From Desulfitibacter sp. BRH_c19 (lineage in GTDB: Bacteria > Bacillota > DSM-16504 > Desulfitibacterales > Desulfitibacteraceae): 64,000 nucleotides of DNA. Below are positions 26,877 to 36,205 of the stretch, one piece after another. The notes below the pieces were generated by a model. It was not told the DNA's origin. It saw only the letters and a program-made list of their open reading frames with translations, and did not search any database. The position numbers were made by a program, and so were the translations under genes. The DNA lies in NCBI GenBank assembly GCA_001515945.1, contig LOER01000036.1, positions 1 through 64,000 of the forward strand, given 5' to 3'. The stretch's first letter is position 1. Each line of letters starts with the position of its first letter.

Positions 26877-28919
26877 ATGGTAGACAAAACAAAAGTAGCA
26901 ACTAGTAAATCAATTAAATTCAAATTAATTGTTATACCTCTAATACTTGTATTTATTGCAATTGCAGGATTGGCTGGTATTTCGTCCAATCTTATGAGAA
27001 ATGGCATGCTTGGGCAGATGAGAGATAATGGGTTTGTCCTTGGACACGAAGTTATAAAGCAAGTAGAGGTTGCTGCAGTATCAGAAGACACTATTACTGA
27101 AATGATAGAAAACAACATAAGGTCAGCTTCACAAATTGTATTTTCAAATCAAAATAACCTAAGTAATGAATTCTTAACACAGCTAGCAAGAGATTTAGAT
27201 TTAGATGGATTGTATTGGTTTAATAATGAGGGTGAAATAATCTATTCAACTGATGAAGGATACTTGGGCTGGATTCCAGAACAAGGACACCCACTTTATG
27301 ATTTTATGTTAAATGATGATCTTGAATTGATGGAAGATATTAGAGCGGATGCAGAATATGGTACCTTAATTAAATATGGAGCCGTTAAGAATCCTGCAGA
27401 TGGCACTTTTGTACAGGCCGGAGTTACTGCTGATGCAGTTCAAGCTTTAACAGAACAATTTAGCTATCAGAATATTGTAGACGCTTTAGCTAATAGTGAA
27501 GATATAGTATATGCATTAATTGTAGATACAGATCTAATAGCTATAGCTGATAGTGATCAAGAAGATATAGGGGCAAATTATGAGGGTGATGAAGTATATC
27601 TTAGTGCTTTAGCTGGAGATCAAACTTCTTCAGAATGGGAAGATGAAGACAGAGGGGTTACTATTTATGAAGTAGTATCCCCGTTAGAAATAGGTGGGGA
27701 AATAATTGGCATATCTGTCATAGGTTTTTCCATGGAGGAAGTTTATTCTACAGTAAATAACAATCTGCTAATGATCATCGCTCTAGGGGCTCTATTCTTT
27801 ATCGTTTTAGGTACAATATTATTTAGTGTATCAAATTATGTAGTAAGAACAGTAAATACTGTAAAAGATAATTTAAACTTAATGGCATCAGGAGACTTTA
27901 CAAAGGAAGTGTCTAATGAGCTATTGAATAAAAAGGATGAATTTGGAGAAATATCTAATGCATTAAAGGATATGCAGTATTCTTTAAGAAGCCTGGTAGG
28001 AAATGTAGTTAATAGTTCTGAACAAGTAGCATCTGCTTCAGAAGAGTTGTCTGCTACTACTGAACAATCATCAGCAGCTACAGAAGAAGTTTCTAAAACG
28101 ATAGACGAAATAGCAAAAGGTGCAGGAGAGCAAGCTACTGATACAGAAATGGGTTCCGGGAAAGCTAATGAGCTTGGGGAAATAGTAGAAAACAATCAAA
28201 AATTTATGCAAGAATTAAATCAGTCTTCTGAAAAAGTTGTTCAGTTAAAAAATGAAGGAATCAAGATAGTAGATGTATTGCAACAAAAAACATCAGAAAG
28301 TAATAATGCTGCAGGAAAAATATTTGCTTCTATCAAAGAGACTAATGATAGTGCAGCAAAAATAAATGTTGCAAGTCAGGCAATTCAAAGTATAGCTGAT
28401 CAAACAAACCTTCTTGCCTTAAATGCTGCAATTGAAGCAGCAAGGGCAGGAGAAGCAGGAAAAGGATTTGCTGTAGTAGCAGATGAAATACGTAAACTTG
28501 CAGAACAATCAACAGAATCAGCCAAGGAAATTGAAAGCGTTGTTCAGGAGCTACAAGGAAAATCAAACAACGCAATTATAACAATGGAAAGTGTAAGGAG
28601 TATAGTAGACGAACAAGAAAAGGCAGCTACAGAAACTGGCGAAAAGTTTAGTGGAATTGCTGAAGCAATTGAAACTACCAAACGAGTAATAGAGAAACTG
28701 AACGTTTCGGGAACAGAAATTAAAAACAAGAAGAATGAAATTTTAGGGGTTTTGGATAATTTATCTGCAATAGCTGAGGAAAATGCAGCTTCAACAGAAG
28801 AAGTATCAGCTTCAGCAGAGGAGCTCCATGCTGCAATCACGCGGATATCAGGTGCAAGCGAAAGTCTTTCAGGCCTTGCACAGGAACTGCAGCTAGAAGT
28901 TACAAAATTTAAAGTATAG
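26877..28919 (+). CDS. Methyl-accepting chemotaxis protein with extracellular Cache-type domain
   Basis: A 680-aa receptor. A membrane helix is seen near residues 20-40, then an extracellular double-Cache-like sensor (about 45-295, with [20 protein letters not shown] and [15 protein letters not shown] strands). A second helix near 300-320, HAMP, and a signalling domain follow; the hairpin tip [20 protein letters not shown] is fully conserved. The ligand is unknown. No other chemotaxis genes are near. A terminator follows directly. Confidence 0.92.
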   Translation: MVDKTKVATSKSIKFKLIVIPLILVFIAIAGLAGISSNLMRNGMLGQMRDNGFVLGHEVIKQVEVAAVSEDTITEMIENNIRSASQIVFSNQNNLSNEFLTQLARDLDLDGLYWFNNEGEIIYSTDEGYLGWIPEQGHPLYDFMLNDDLELMEDIRADAEYGTLIKYGAVKNPADGTFVQAGVTADAVQALTEQFSYQNIVDALANSEDIVYALIVDTDLIAIADSDQEDIGANYEGDEVYLSALAGDQTSSEWEDEDRGVTIYEVVSPLEIGGEIIGISVIGFSMEEVYSTVNNNLLMIIALGALFFIVLGTILFSVSNYVVRTVNTVKDNLNLMASGDFTKEVSNELLNKKDEFGEISNALKDMQYSLRSLVGNVVNSSEQVASASEELSATTEQSSAATEEVSKTIDEIAKGAGEQATDTEMGSGKANELGEIVENNQKFMQELNQSSEKVVQLKNEGIKIVDVLQQKTSESNNAAGKIFASIKETNDSAAKINVASQAIQSIADQTNLLALNAAIEAARAGEAGKGFAVVADEIRKLAEQSTESAKEIESVVQELQGKSNNAIITMESVRSIVDEQEKAATETGEKFSGIAEAIETTKRVIEKLNVSGTEIKNKKNEILGVLDNLSAIAEENAASTEEVSASAEELHAAITRISGASESLSGLAQELQLEVTKFKV

Positions 28920-28930
28920 GACAAGGTGTT

Positions 28931-28969
28931 AGCCAAACCCTTAGAAAATAGGGTTTGGCTATTTTTTTA
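28931..28969 (+). terminator. Terminator after the chemotaxis receptor
   Basis: AGCCAAACCCT (28931-28941) and AGGGTTTGGCT (28950-28960) form an 11-bp stem followed by T7. Confidence 0.88.
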
Positions 28970-29102
28970 TTATTCACTATAAGCTTTTTTTGAAGTTTTT
29001 GTTAAGATTAGTGAATATGGACTAATAAGGATGAGGGTTATGTTAGAATGTGTTCAAAGTGTAAGCCTATATATATTCAGCATGTAAAGGAGATAAAAAT
29101 GT

Positions 29103-31148
29103 ATGAATGAAGATAAACATACGAATGACCATCATCAACATGATAACCATTTTGAGGATAAGGGCGTAGAGACAAAAAATGGTCATGGAGAACACAAGAA
29201 CCATCATCAACATATGCTTGAAGAGTTTAAAAAACGCTTATTAGTTTGTATGGTTTTAACTATACCTATACTCATTCTTTCTCCGATGATTCAGCAATTT
29301 TTAGTGTTTGAAATTAGTTTTCATGGTGATATATACCTACTATTTACATTGGCAAGTGCAGTATTTTTTTATGGAGGTTGGCCATTTCTTCGAGAGAGTG
29401 TAAAAGAACTAAAGAAGAAAGAACCAGGAATGATGACATTAATTGCTTTAGCTATTACTGTGTCCTATGTATATAGTAGTGTGACAGTAATGGGTTTGCC
29501 TGGAGATGACTTTTTCTGGGAACTGGCTACTTTAATAGATATAATGCTTGTGGGTCATTGGATTGAAATGCGCTCAGTAACGGGGGCTTCTAATGCTTTA
29601 GAAGAATTAGTTAAATTATTACCCTCCAAAGCTAATCTAATTAAAAACAATGGGGAAGTAGTTAAAGTACCTATAGAAGAAGTCGAAAAGGGAGATCACA
29701 TCTTAGTTAAACCTGGAGAAAAAGTCCCGATTGATGGTGAAATAGTAAAAGGTCATTCAACTTTAGATGAGTCACTTATAACTGGGGAATCTATTCCAGT
29801 TGAAAAAAAGGCTGAAAGTAAGGTAATAGCTGGGTCCATCAATGGTGATGGCTCACTAACTATTAAAGTAGAGAAGCTGGGTCATGAAAGCTATTTATCA
29901 CAAGTAATTGAATTAGTAAAGAATGCCCAGAAAAGTAAATCTAAAACCCAAAATTTATCTGATAGAGCTGCAAAATGGTTGTTTTATATGGCACTATTTG
30001 CTGGCATTACGACACTTATTGTCTGGTTAACGGTGGGGGCGGAACTTCCTTTTGCCATAGAAAGAATGGTAACTGTCATGATAATAGCTTGCCCCCATGC
30101 TTTGGGACTAGCAGTTCCTTTGGTTGTAGCCATGTCTACAACACTATCAGCCAAGAATGGGTTGTTAATTAGAAATAGAACTAATTTTGAAAATGCAAGA
30201 AACATAAATGCTATTGTCTTCGATAAAACAGGAACATTAACAGAGGGTAAATTTGGAATAACAGATATAGTATTGTTGGATAATAACAATGAAGCTGAAT
30301 TACTTAAAATGGCTGCATCTATAGAAAGTCATTCTCAGCATCCAATAGCAAAGGGTATTACTCAAGAAGCTATTAATCGTAAAATAGAACTGGTTGACCC
30401 GGATGAATTTAAATCAATTACTGGTAAGGGTCTGTACGGTAAGATTGACGATAAAAAGGTTCATGTAGTTAGCCCTGGGTATTTGCAGGCTGAAAACATT
30501 GCATTTTCTAAAGAAAAGTATGAGAAGTTAGCCAAACAGGGAAAGACTGTAGTATTTGTAATAATTGATGATAAGGTTAGTGGAATGATTGCTCTTGCAG
30601 ATCAGGTTCGTGAAAGTGCTAAAGAAACAATTTCAGAGCTAAAAAAATTGGGCATAAAATCTATAATGCTAACTGGAGACAATAATCAGGTTGCAAAATG
30701 GGTAGGAGAAGAACTTGGAATAGATGAAATCTTCGCTGAAGTTTTACCTGATGAGAAAGCAAAGAAAATAGAAGAGATTAAAAATGAGGGGTATATTGTG
30801 GCAATGACTGGTGATGGTGTTAACGATGCCCCTGCACTAGCAACAGCAGATTTAGGCATTGCTATTGGGGCAGGTACAGATGTTGCGATGGAAACTGCTG
30901 ATGTCATACTGGTTAAAAGCAACCCCAAAGATGTGTTATCGTTAATCAAGCTCTCCAAAGCTACGTACAAAAAGATGCTTCAAAACCTCTGGTGGGCAGC
31001 AGGTTATAACATTGTAGCTATTCCTCTTGCTGCAGGAATTTTATATCAATACGGGGTGCTATTAAACCCTGCCATAGGAGCAGTATTAATGTCATTGAGT
31101 ACAGTAATTGTTGCAGTTAATGCGCAGTTATTAAGGAGAACTGAATAG
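29103..31148 (+). CDS. copB: Heavy-metal P-type ATPase, CopB-like
   Basis: A P1B-ATPase of 681 aa with no CXXC metal-binding domain, but with a histidine-rich N-terminus (about a quarter His in the first 40 residues). Motifs: TGES (227-230), the membrane metal site CPH (near 330), the phosphorylation site DKTGTLTEG (Asp374), SQHPIAKG, and GDGVNDAPALA. CPH with a His-rich tail is the CopB (P1B-3) pattern, known to export copper. AAGGAGAT lies just upstream; an ATG 4 bases earlier is out of frame. No metal-responsive regulator is adjacent. Confidence 0.88.
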   Translation: MNEDKHTNDHHQHDNHFEDKGVETKNGHGEHKNHHQHMLEEFKKRLLVCMVLTIPILILSPMIQQFLVFEISFHGDIYLLFTLASAVFFYGGWPFLRESVKELKKKEPGMMTLIALAITVSYVYSSVTVMGLPGDDFFWELATLIDIMLVGHWIEMRSVTGASNALEELVKLLPSKANLIKNNGEVVKVPIEEVEKGDHILVKPGEKVPIDGEIVKGHSTLDESLITGESIPVEKKAESKVIAGSINGDGSLTIKVEKLGHESYLSQVIELVKNAQKSKSKTQNLSDRAAKWLFYMALFAGITTLIVWLTVGAELPFAIERMVTVMIIACPHALGLAVPLVVAMSTTLSAKNGLLIRNRTNFENARNINAIVFDKTGTLTEGKFGITDIVLLDNNNEAELLKMAASIESHSQHPIAKGITQEAINRKIELVDPDEFKSITGKGLYGKIDDKKVHVVSPGYLQAENIAFSKEKYEKLAKQGKTVVFVIIDDKVSGMIALADQVRESAKETISELKKLGIKSIMLTGDNNQVAKWVGEELGIDEIFAEVLPDEKAKKIEEIKNEGYIVAMTGDGVNDAPALATADLGIAIGAGTDVAMETADVILVKSNPKDVLSLIKLSKATYKKMLQNLWWAAGYNIVAIPLAAGILYQYGVLLNPAIGAVLMSLSTVIVAVNAQLLRRTE

Positions 31149-31468
31149 AGCTAAACACATATTTAATATAAATGAAAAGGGATAGTTATTAAACACCAAA
31201 AGGATATAAGGAAAAATAGTATGAATGGCCTATTCTTTTACCTAAATGAACCTAGGATAAATTATCTTCATTATTTAAGTAGTATATATAATTTAGCTTA
31301 AAGTTAAATTTCAACCTCCATATAGGGGTGACCTTAAAGAGCGAGATAGAGGCTTAAAAGGGCGCCTTTCTTTTTGACAATCATAGAACATATGTTTGAA
31401 TTACTAGCGATTTATGGTAGAATAATAGTACTATTATTGATGATGTTCTGGAGAAGGGAAAGGCATTA
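31149..31468. other. Intergenic region with a possible promoter
   Basis: TTGAAT (31396-31401) and TAGAAT (31418-31423), 16 bases apart, would fit a sigma-A promoter for the radical SAM gene. A weak hairpin ahead of CTTTCTTTTT (about 31350-31375) may end the copB message. Nothing else is recognised. Confidence 0.4.
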
Positions 31469-32725
31469 ATGGATCTGGAAAAAAAGGTTGAAATTCTATC
31501 AGAGAGTGCAAAATATGATGTGTCATGTTCCTCTAGTGGCAGTAAACGGAGAAATACTAAGGGTGGAATAGGCAATGGAGCCTATTCTGGCATCTGCCAT
31601 AGCTGGTCAGAGGATGGCAGGTGTATATCACTATTAAAAATACTTTACACAAATTACTGCATATATGACTGTATTTATTGTATAAACAGGCACTCTAATG
31701 ATATTCAAAGAGCGGCTTTTACATCTGAAGAGCTAGCTGAGCTTACAATAAACTTTTATAGAAGGAATTATATTGAAGGACTGTTCTTGAGCTCAGGAAT
31801 TATTAAAAATCCAGACTACACAATGGAACAGTTAATCAAGGTAATGAGATTACTAAGAGAGACCAAAAAATTTAATGGATATATACATGTAAAAGCTATT
31901 CCAGGTGCTGATAGTAGATTGATCTCAATAGCGGGGCAATATGCTGATAGAATGAGTGTAAACATTGAACTGCCAACTGGAGCAGGCCTCAGCTTACTGG
32001 CACCCCAGAAAACAAAAACTGCTATTGTGGGATCTATGGGTTTAATTTCTAACAAAATTAAGCAAAACAAGGATGAAAAAAGGACTTTTAAGAAGGTTCT
32101 TCCATTTGCTCCTGCTGGACAAAGTACTCAACTAATAATAGGAGCAACTCCTGACGATGATTTAAATATTTTAAGTTTATCACAAGGTTTGTATGGAAGG
32201 TTTGGATTAAAAAGAGTATATTATTCAGCGTATGTACCAGTTAATACGCAAAGTTCACTACTCCCATCAATAGCTAGTCCGCCTATGGTTCGTGAAAACC
32301 GACTGTACCAAGCAGATTGGCTTTTACGTTTTTATGGTTTTAAAGCGGAAGAGATTTTAAATGAAAAGCATCGCAATTTAGAGTTAGACCTAGATCCAAA
32401 GAGTGGTTGGGCATTGAGGAATATGAATATTTTCCCAATTGAAATTAATAAAGCTGATTATGAAATGCTTTTACGAGTACCTGGAATTGGTGTTAAATCA
32501 GCTCGGAAAATTTTAGCCTCTAGAAGAGTAAGTACGATTACCTTTGATGGGTTACAAAAAATAGGAGTAATTTTAAAAAGAGCACGCCACTTTATTACCT
32601 GCCAGGGGAAATACTATGGAGAAAAAGGTTTTAATGAAGAGCTTATTCGTCTTTCAATTACAAATCGTTCATTATTCCTACCTACACAGCTTACCATCTT
32701 TAGTGAAGAGTCTTTGAATTCCTAA
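31469..32725 (+). CDS. Radical SAM protein of the putative DNA modification/repair family
   Basis: A 418-aa radical SAM protein with the cluster motif CIYDCIYC (Cys64, Cys68, Cys71; CxxxCxxC). A helix-hairpin-helix near 335 (LRVPGIGVKSARKIL) suggests DNA binding. The family occurs next to the partner encoded by the next gene, or to a uracil-DNA-glycosylase-like domain, and is annotated as putative DNA modification/repair; no reaction is known to me. AAGGGAAAGG precedes the ATG. Confidence 0.85.
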   Translation: MDLEKKVEILSESAKYDVSCSSSGSKRRNTKGGIGNGAYSGICHSWSEDGRCISLLKILYTNYCIYDCIYCINRHSNDIQRAAFTSEELAELTINFYRRNYIEGLFLSSGIIKNPDYTMEQLIKVMRLLRETKKFNGYIHVKAIPGADSRLISIAGQYADRMSVNIELPTGAGLSLLAPQKTKTAIVGSMGLISNKIKQNKDEKRTFKKVLPFAPAGQSTQLIIGATPDDDLNILSLSQGLYGRFGLKRVYYSAYVPVNTQSSLLPSIASPPMVRENRLYQADWLLRFYGFKAEEILNEKHRNLELDLDPKSGWALRNMNIFPIEINKADYEMLLRVPGIGVKSARKILASRRVSTITFDGLQKIGVILKRARHFITCQGKYYGEKGFNEELIRLSITNRSLFLPTQLTIFSEESLNS

Positions 32726-32774
32726 GATATTTATGAAATTTTAGCAGACATATTTTTTCCCAGGAAGTGATGAT

Positions 32775-33515
32775 ATGATAGTATATGTTTACGACGGTAC
32801 TTTTCCAGGTTTGTTGACTTCCATCTACGAAGCTTATTATAGGGATGAAAAACCGGAAAGAATATCTAAAACATGGGATTTTCAAAATAATCTATTTTCA
32901 AAACCCATTATAATTAATACAGATGATGAAAAAGCAGATAAAGTATATAATGCTATTGGAGAAAAAATATCTTTCAATGCTCTAAAGAACATATATTATG
33001 CTTTTCTGGCTGAAATAAAAAATTCTGATACTCTTATTTACAATTATGTTAGACTCGGTTTTAAACTGGGTAAAATCGTAGATGGAAATTATTCAAATGA
33101 AACAGTTTTTAAATTTCAAGAGATTTGTAAAAAAGTTGGCAAAGAAAAACATAGAGTACTAGGAATAATGAGATTCCGATTGCTTCAAAAAAAAATCTAT
33201 TATGGACCTATAGAACCAGATCATAATATTATAGCTTTGTTAGCTCCCCATTTTGCCAAGAGAATGGCAGACCAAGACTGGATTATTCACGATTTGAGGA
33301 GAAAAATTGCTATCGTATATAATCAAAGTGAATGGGTAATGACTGATCTTGAAATAAATAATCCTTTATTATTTGATGCAGAAGAAATGATTTATCAAAG
33401 TGTATGGAAAAAATATTTTGAAAAAATAGCTATCAAGGAAAGAAAAAATACCAGGTTACAGAAGCAATGTATGCCTTCACGTTATTGGAAGCATCTAGTC
33501 GAAATTTATTATTAG
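32775..33515 (+). CDS. Partner of the radical SAM protein (DUF4130 family)
   Basis: A 246-aa protein of the family described as a putative DNA metabolism protein linked to the radical SAM gene before it. The N-terminal motif YVYDGTFPGLLTSIYEAYY and the central GPIEPDHNIIALLAPHFAKR support this. No catalytic motif is known to me. It starts at ATG 32775 after AGGAAGTGA, about 50 bases from the radical SAM gene, so the two are probably co-transcribed. Confidence 0.83.
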   Translation: MIVYVYDGTFPGLLTSIYEAYYRDEKPERISKTWDFQNNLFSKPIIINTDDEKADKVYNAIGEKISFNALKNIYYAFLAEIKNSDTLIYNYVRLGFKLGKIVDGNYSNETVFKFQEICKKVGKEKHRVLGIMRFRLLQKKIYYGPIEPDHNIIALLAPHFAKRMADQDWIIHDLRRKIAIVYNQSEWVMTDLEINNPLLFDAEEMIYQSVWKKYFEKIAIKERKNTRLQKQCMPSRYWKHLVEIYY

Positions 33516-33571
33516 TTAGATTATTGTCAATACTAGTTTTTAAGAGGATTATTTCTGAAAGGAGCATCAGA

Positions 33572-33706
33572 ATGAAAAAAAAGACTAATAAATTCACCAA
33601 GGAAGCCCTATTCAAATCACGGGACATAAAGCATAGTTATTCCGAAACTTTTGTTAAATCCATGGACCCATGCGCTAAACCAGAAAACCAAACTAAGGAC
33701 AGATGA
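33572..33706 (+). CDS. Small basic protein, 44 aa
   Basis: GAAAGGAGC sits 6 bases before the ATG, and the 44-residue product (MKKKTNKFTKEALFKSRDIK...) is rich in Lys and has one Cys. It lies 56 bases after the DUF4130-family gene and just before a terminator, so it may be the last gene of that operon. No family is recognised. Confidence 0.6.
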   Translation: MKKKTNKFTKEALFKSRDIKHSYSETFVKSMDPCAKPENQTKDR

Positions 33707-33715
33707 TAACTTTAA

Positions 33716-33752
33716 AAACCCTTGCTAAGATGCAGGGGTTTATTAGTTTTTA
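33716..33752 (+). terminator. Terminator after the radical SAM operon
   Basis: AAACCCTTGC (33716-33725) pairs with GCAGGGGTTT (33732-33741, one G-U), followed by ATTAGTTTTT. Confidence 0.75.
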
Positions 33753-33809
33753 CCTTAAAGAGTTATTATGGTAAAATGAACTAAGAAATAGTGAAGGGTG
33801 GTAAATACG

Positions 33810-34454
33810 ATGGTGAAAGTGATGATAGTAGATGATCATGAAGTTGTTCGACTGGGGCTAAAAGGTTTGCTATCAAACCATCCAAACCTTAACGTAATAG
33901 GTGAGGCTGCTAGTGTAAAAGAGGCGGTTTCTAAAGCTTTCATTTTAGAGCCAAACATTATTCTATTAGATGTGCGCCTTCCTGATGGGAGTGGTATAGA
34001 AGCTTGTAAAGAGGTTAAAAAAATACTTCCGGGTGTAAAAATAATTATTCTTACGTCTTTTCCTGATGATGATGTGGTAATACAATCCATCTTGGCTGGA
34101 GCTGAAGGTTTTGTGCTAAAGGAGGTAAAGGGAAACTCCCTTGTAGAAGCCATAGAAAAGGTAGCCAGGGGAGAGACTCTTTTAGACCCAAATGTTACAA
34201 ACAAAGTATTTAATTATGTAAAAAACAACTTTCCTTTAGATGAAGCTAGTGTGGCTTTAGATAGTTTGACAAAACAGGAATTGAAGGTACTTGAACTCGT
34301 ATCAGAAGGTAAAACTAATAAAGAAATAGGTAAAGAATTATACCTTAGCGATACGACTGTTCGAAATTACCTTAGTCGAGTTATGAAGAAGTTAGACTTA
34401 AGCAATAGAGCTCAAGCTGCAGCTTTTTATGCTAGAGAAGAACAGAAAAAATAA
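33810..34454 (+). CDS. NarL/FixJ-type response regulator
   Basis: A 214-aa protein. The receiver domain (1-120) has acidic residues DD near 8 and the phosphoacceptor Asp54 in LLDVRLPDG; Thr and Lys switch residues lie in ILTSF and VLKEVKG. A LuxR-type HTH lies at about 148-205 (LTKQELKVLELVSEGKTNKEIG). ATG 33810 is preferred over GTG 33798, which overlaps the GAAGGGTGG ribosome binding site. No sensor kinase is in the window, so it is an orphan here. Confidence 0.9.
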   Translation: MVKVMIVDDHEVVRLGLKGLLSNHPNLNVIGEAASVKEAVSKAFILEPNIILLDVRLPDGSGIEACKEVKKILPGVKIIILTSFPDDDVVIQSILAGAEGFVLKEVKGNSLVEAIEKVARGETLLDPNVTNKVFNYVKNNFPLDEASVALDSLTKQELKVLELVSEGKTNKEIGKELYLSDTTVRNYLSRVMKKLDLSNRAQAAAFYAREEQKK

Positions 34455-34662
34455 AAAATAGAACTATCATAATTTTAGCCTTCAAATTAAAGACTTGGTC
34501 TCTCACCAAGTCTTGTTTAATTTTTTAGGAAGCGCAAAGGGTACATTTGTACCTAATATCCTACCTCAATGACCCAAGGATTTAAGCATAAGGGTATCAA
34601 ATCTTTATTATTAAGAAAGTTAATTTATTCACTAACAGGGTTATGTAGAAGGGGGAAATTTG

Positions 34663-35496
34663 ATGAACAAGATTAGTCGACGATTTTTTTTGAAAACATC
34701 CATCGGAACCGGTGTGGTTTTAACAGTAGGCTCAAAGAATGCTGCAAAATTATTAGCAGCTGATAACCTGAGAGTTGGAATATTATATGATACAGAAAAA
34801 TGTATAAACTGTCAGCAGTGTGTCAAGGCTTGCAATGAAGAATATAATTTACAGCCGGAAGAAGCTTATCTTGGAGTAAAAGAGTTTAGGGAAGATGGTA
34901 AGTATTTCAGAAAAAGAAGTTCATGTATGCATTGCGAGGATGCTGCTTGTGTAACTGCCTGTCCAACAAAAGCTTTATATAAAGGAAATAATGGGCTCAC
35001 TTATGTGGATAGCAGTAAATGTATTGGTTGCCAGTATTGCAAGAGAGTTTGTCCTTACGAAGCAATTAAGATGAAAAATGGCAGAGTAAGTAAATGTGTT
35101 GGTTGTCAATCTTTCGTAGAGGAAGGAAATGTTCCCAGATGTGTAAAGGTCTGTCCTGCTGAAGCTCTCAGCTTTGGCCAATGGGAGGAATTAGGTGAAG
35201 TGGGCCTTGAAACTGTAAATAGTTCACAGGGGAAGTTTCCAGAAGCACAGGTATATGGTGGAGATAAGTTTGGGGGACTAGGCCTATTAATCATTATTTA
35301 TAAAACACCTGAAATCTATGGCTATCCTGCAGATTCAGAGATTAGTGCGATTCTTAGTGGCTGGAAAGAATTACTTCATACAGGAGGACTTGGAGTAACT
35401 GCTGCCGTGGCGGGACTGGGAATAATGACCTTTGGAATAGCCAGAAATAACTACAACAAAGAGAAACTTGAGGAGGAAAAAAATGAAAACGAATAA
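34663..35496 (+). CDS. Tat-exported four-cluster ferredoxin subunit
   Basis: A 277-aa protein with a Tat signal (SRRFFLK near residue 5). Sixteen cysteines are arranged as in HybA/DmsB/FdnH-type electron-transfer subunits: CINCQQCVKAC, CMHCEDAACVTACP, CIGCQYCKRVCP, CVGCQ...CVKVCP. A C-terminal membrane helix (about 245-265) would anchor it. It carries electrons between an exported catalytic subunit and a membrane cytochrome. The cytochrome gene follows, but no molybdopterin or hydrogenase subunit is adjacent. Confidence 0.88.
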   Translation: MNKISRRFFLKTSIGTGVVLTVGSKNAAKLLAADNLRVGILYDTEKCINCQQCVKACNEEYNLQPEEAYLGVKEFREDGKYFRKRSSCMHCEDAACVTACPTKALYKGNNGLTYVDSSKCIGCQYCKRVCPYEAIKMKNGRVSKCVGCQSFVEEGNVPRCVKVCPAEALSFGQWEELGEVGLETVNSSQGKFPEAQVYGGDKFGGLGLLIIIYKTPEIYGYPADSEISAILSGWKELLHTGGLGVTAAVAGLGIMTFGIARNNYNKEKLEEEKNENE

Positions 35497-36124
35497 GCAG
35501 GAGAAATTATATCTTAGATTTAATAAAACTCAAATATTGATTCATTGGGTCTTTGCTGGTTCCTTTTTTGTCTTAGCTGGATCAGGCTTAATTCTTATTG
35601 TACCTGGACTATCAGCATTAGCTGCAAGTGGAGTTAGTGCCATTGCACATAGGGTAGCGGCATCACTTTTTATGTTATCAGTAGTAGCCTATTATATTAA
35701 AGAAAGAAATGGCCTTAAACGCCTAGTAAAAGAATCCTTTAGTTATGATAAGGATGATATCATCTGGATTACTAAAATGTTTCAGTATTTCTTAGGTAAA
35801 ACAAAGACGATGCCACCTTCAGGTAGACTTAATGGTGGGGAAAAGCTTCATCATGCACTTATCGTTATAACTTTCTTTACTATTAGCATATCTGGCTTGA
35901 CCATCTGGTTTGGAAGCAATATAAGTGCTAGTCTATTTTTAATGATGATTTGGATTCATAATCTGTCTATGTTTTTAATGCTATGTTTAACAGTAGGGCA
36001 TGTATACTTTACATTTGTCTATGGCGCATTACCACATATGATAACTGGATATACAACTGAATCCTATGCAAAAAAGCATATTAAGTGGTTAAGAGCATTA
36101 AAGGAAAATGAAAATAATGCTTAA
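35483..36124 (+). CDS. Cytochrome b subunit, formate-dehydrogenase gamma type
   Basis: A 213-aa membrane protein with four helices and histidines placed as haem b ligands (QILIHWVF near 20, AHRVAASLF near 57, KLHHALIVITFF near 122, VGHVYFTFVYG near 175). It resembles FdnI/HybB-like diheme cytochromes that reduce menaquinone. ATG 35483 after GAGGAGG is chosen over TTG 35468. It overlaps the ferredoxin gene by 14 bases. Confidence 0.82.
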   Translation: MKTNKQEKLYLRFNKTQILIHWVFAGSFFVLAGSGLILIVPGLSALAASGVSAIAHRVAASLFMLSVVAYYIKERNGLKRLVKESFSYDKDDIIWITKMFQYFLGKTKTMPPSGRLNGGEKLHHALIVITFFTISISGLTIWFGSNISASLFLMMIWIHNLSMFLMLCLTVGHVYFTFVYGALPHMITGYTTESYAKKHIKWLRALKENENNA

Positions 36125-36169
36125 AATATAACCTAACCATCTCTCTAATCCAAAACCTAACTTGGATAA

Positions 36170-36202
36170 GCAAAAATCCCCTCAAATGTAGGGGATTTTT
36201 GC
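36170..36202. terminator. Bidirectional terminator between convergent genes
   Basis: GCAAAAATCCCCT (36170-36182) and AGGGGATTTTTGC (36190-36202) form a perfect 13-bp stem with A-rich and T-rich arms. It serves both the cytochrome operon and the minus-strand aminotransferase gene. Confidence 0.85.
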
Positions 36203-36205
36203 TGC

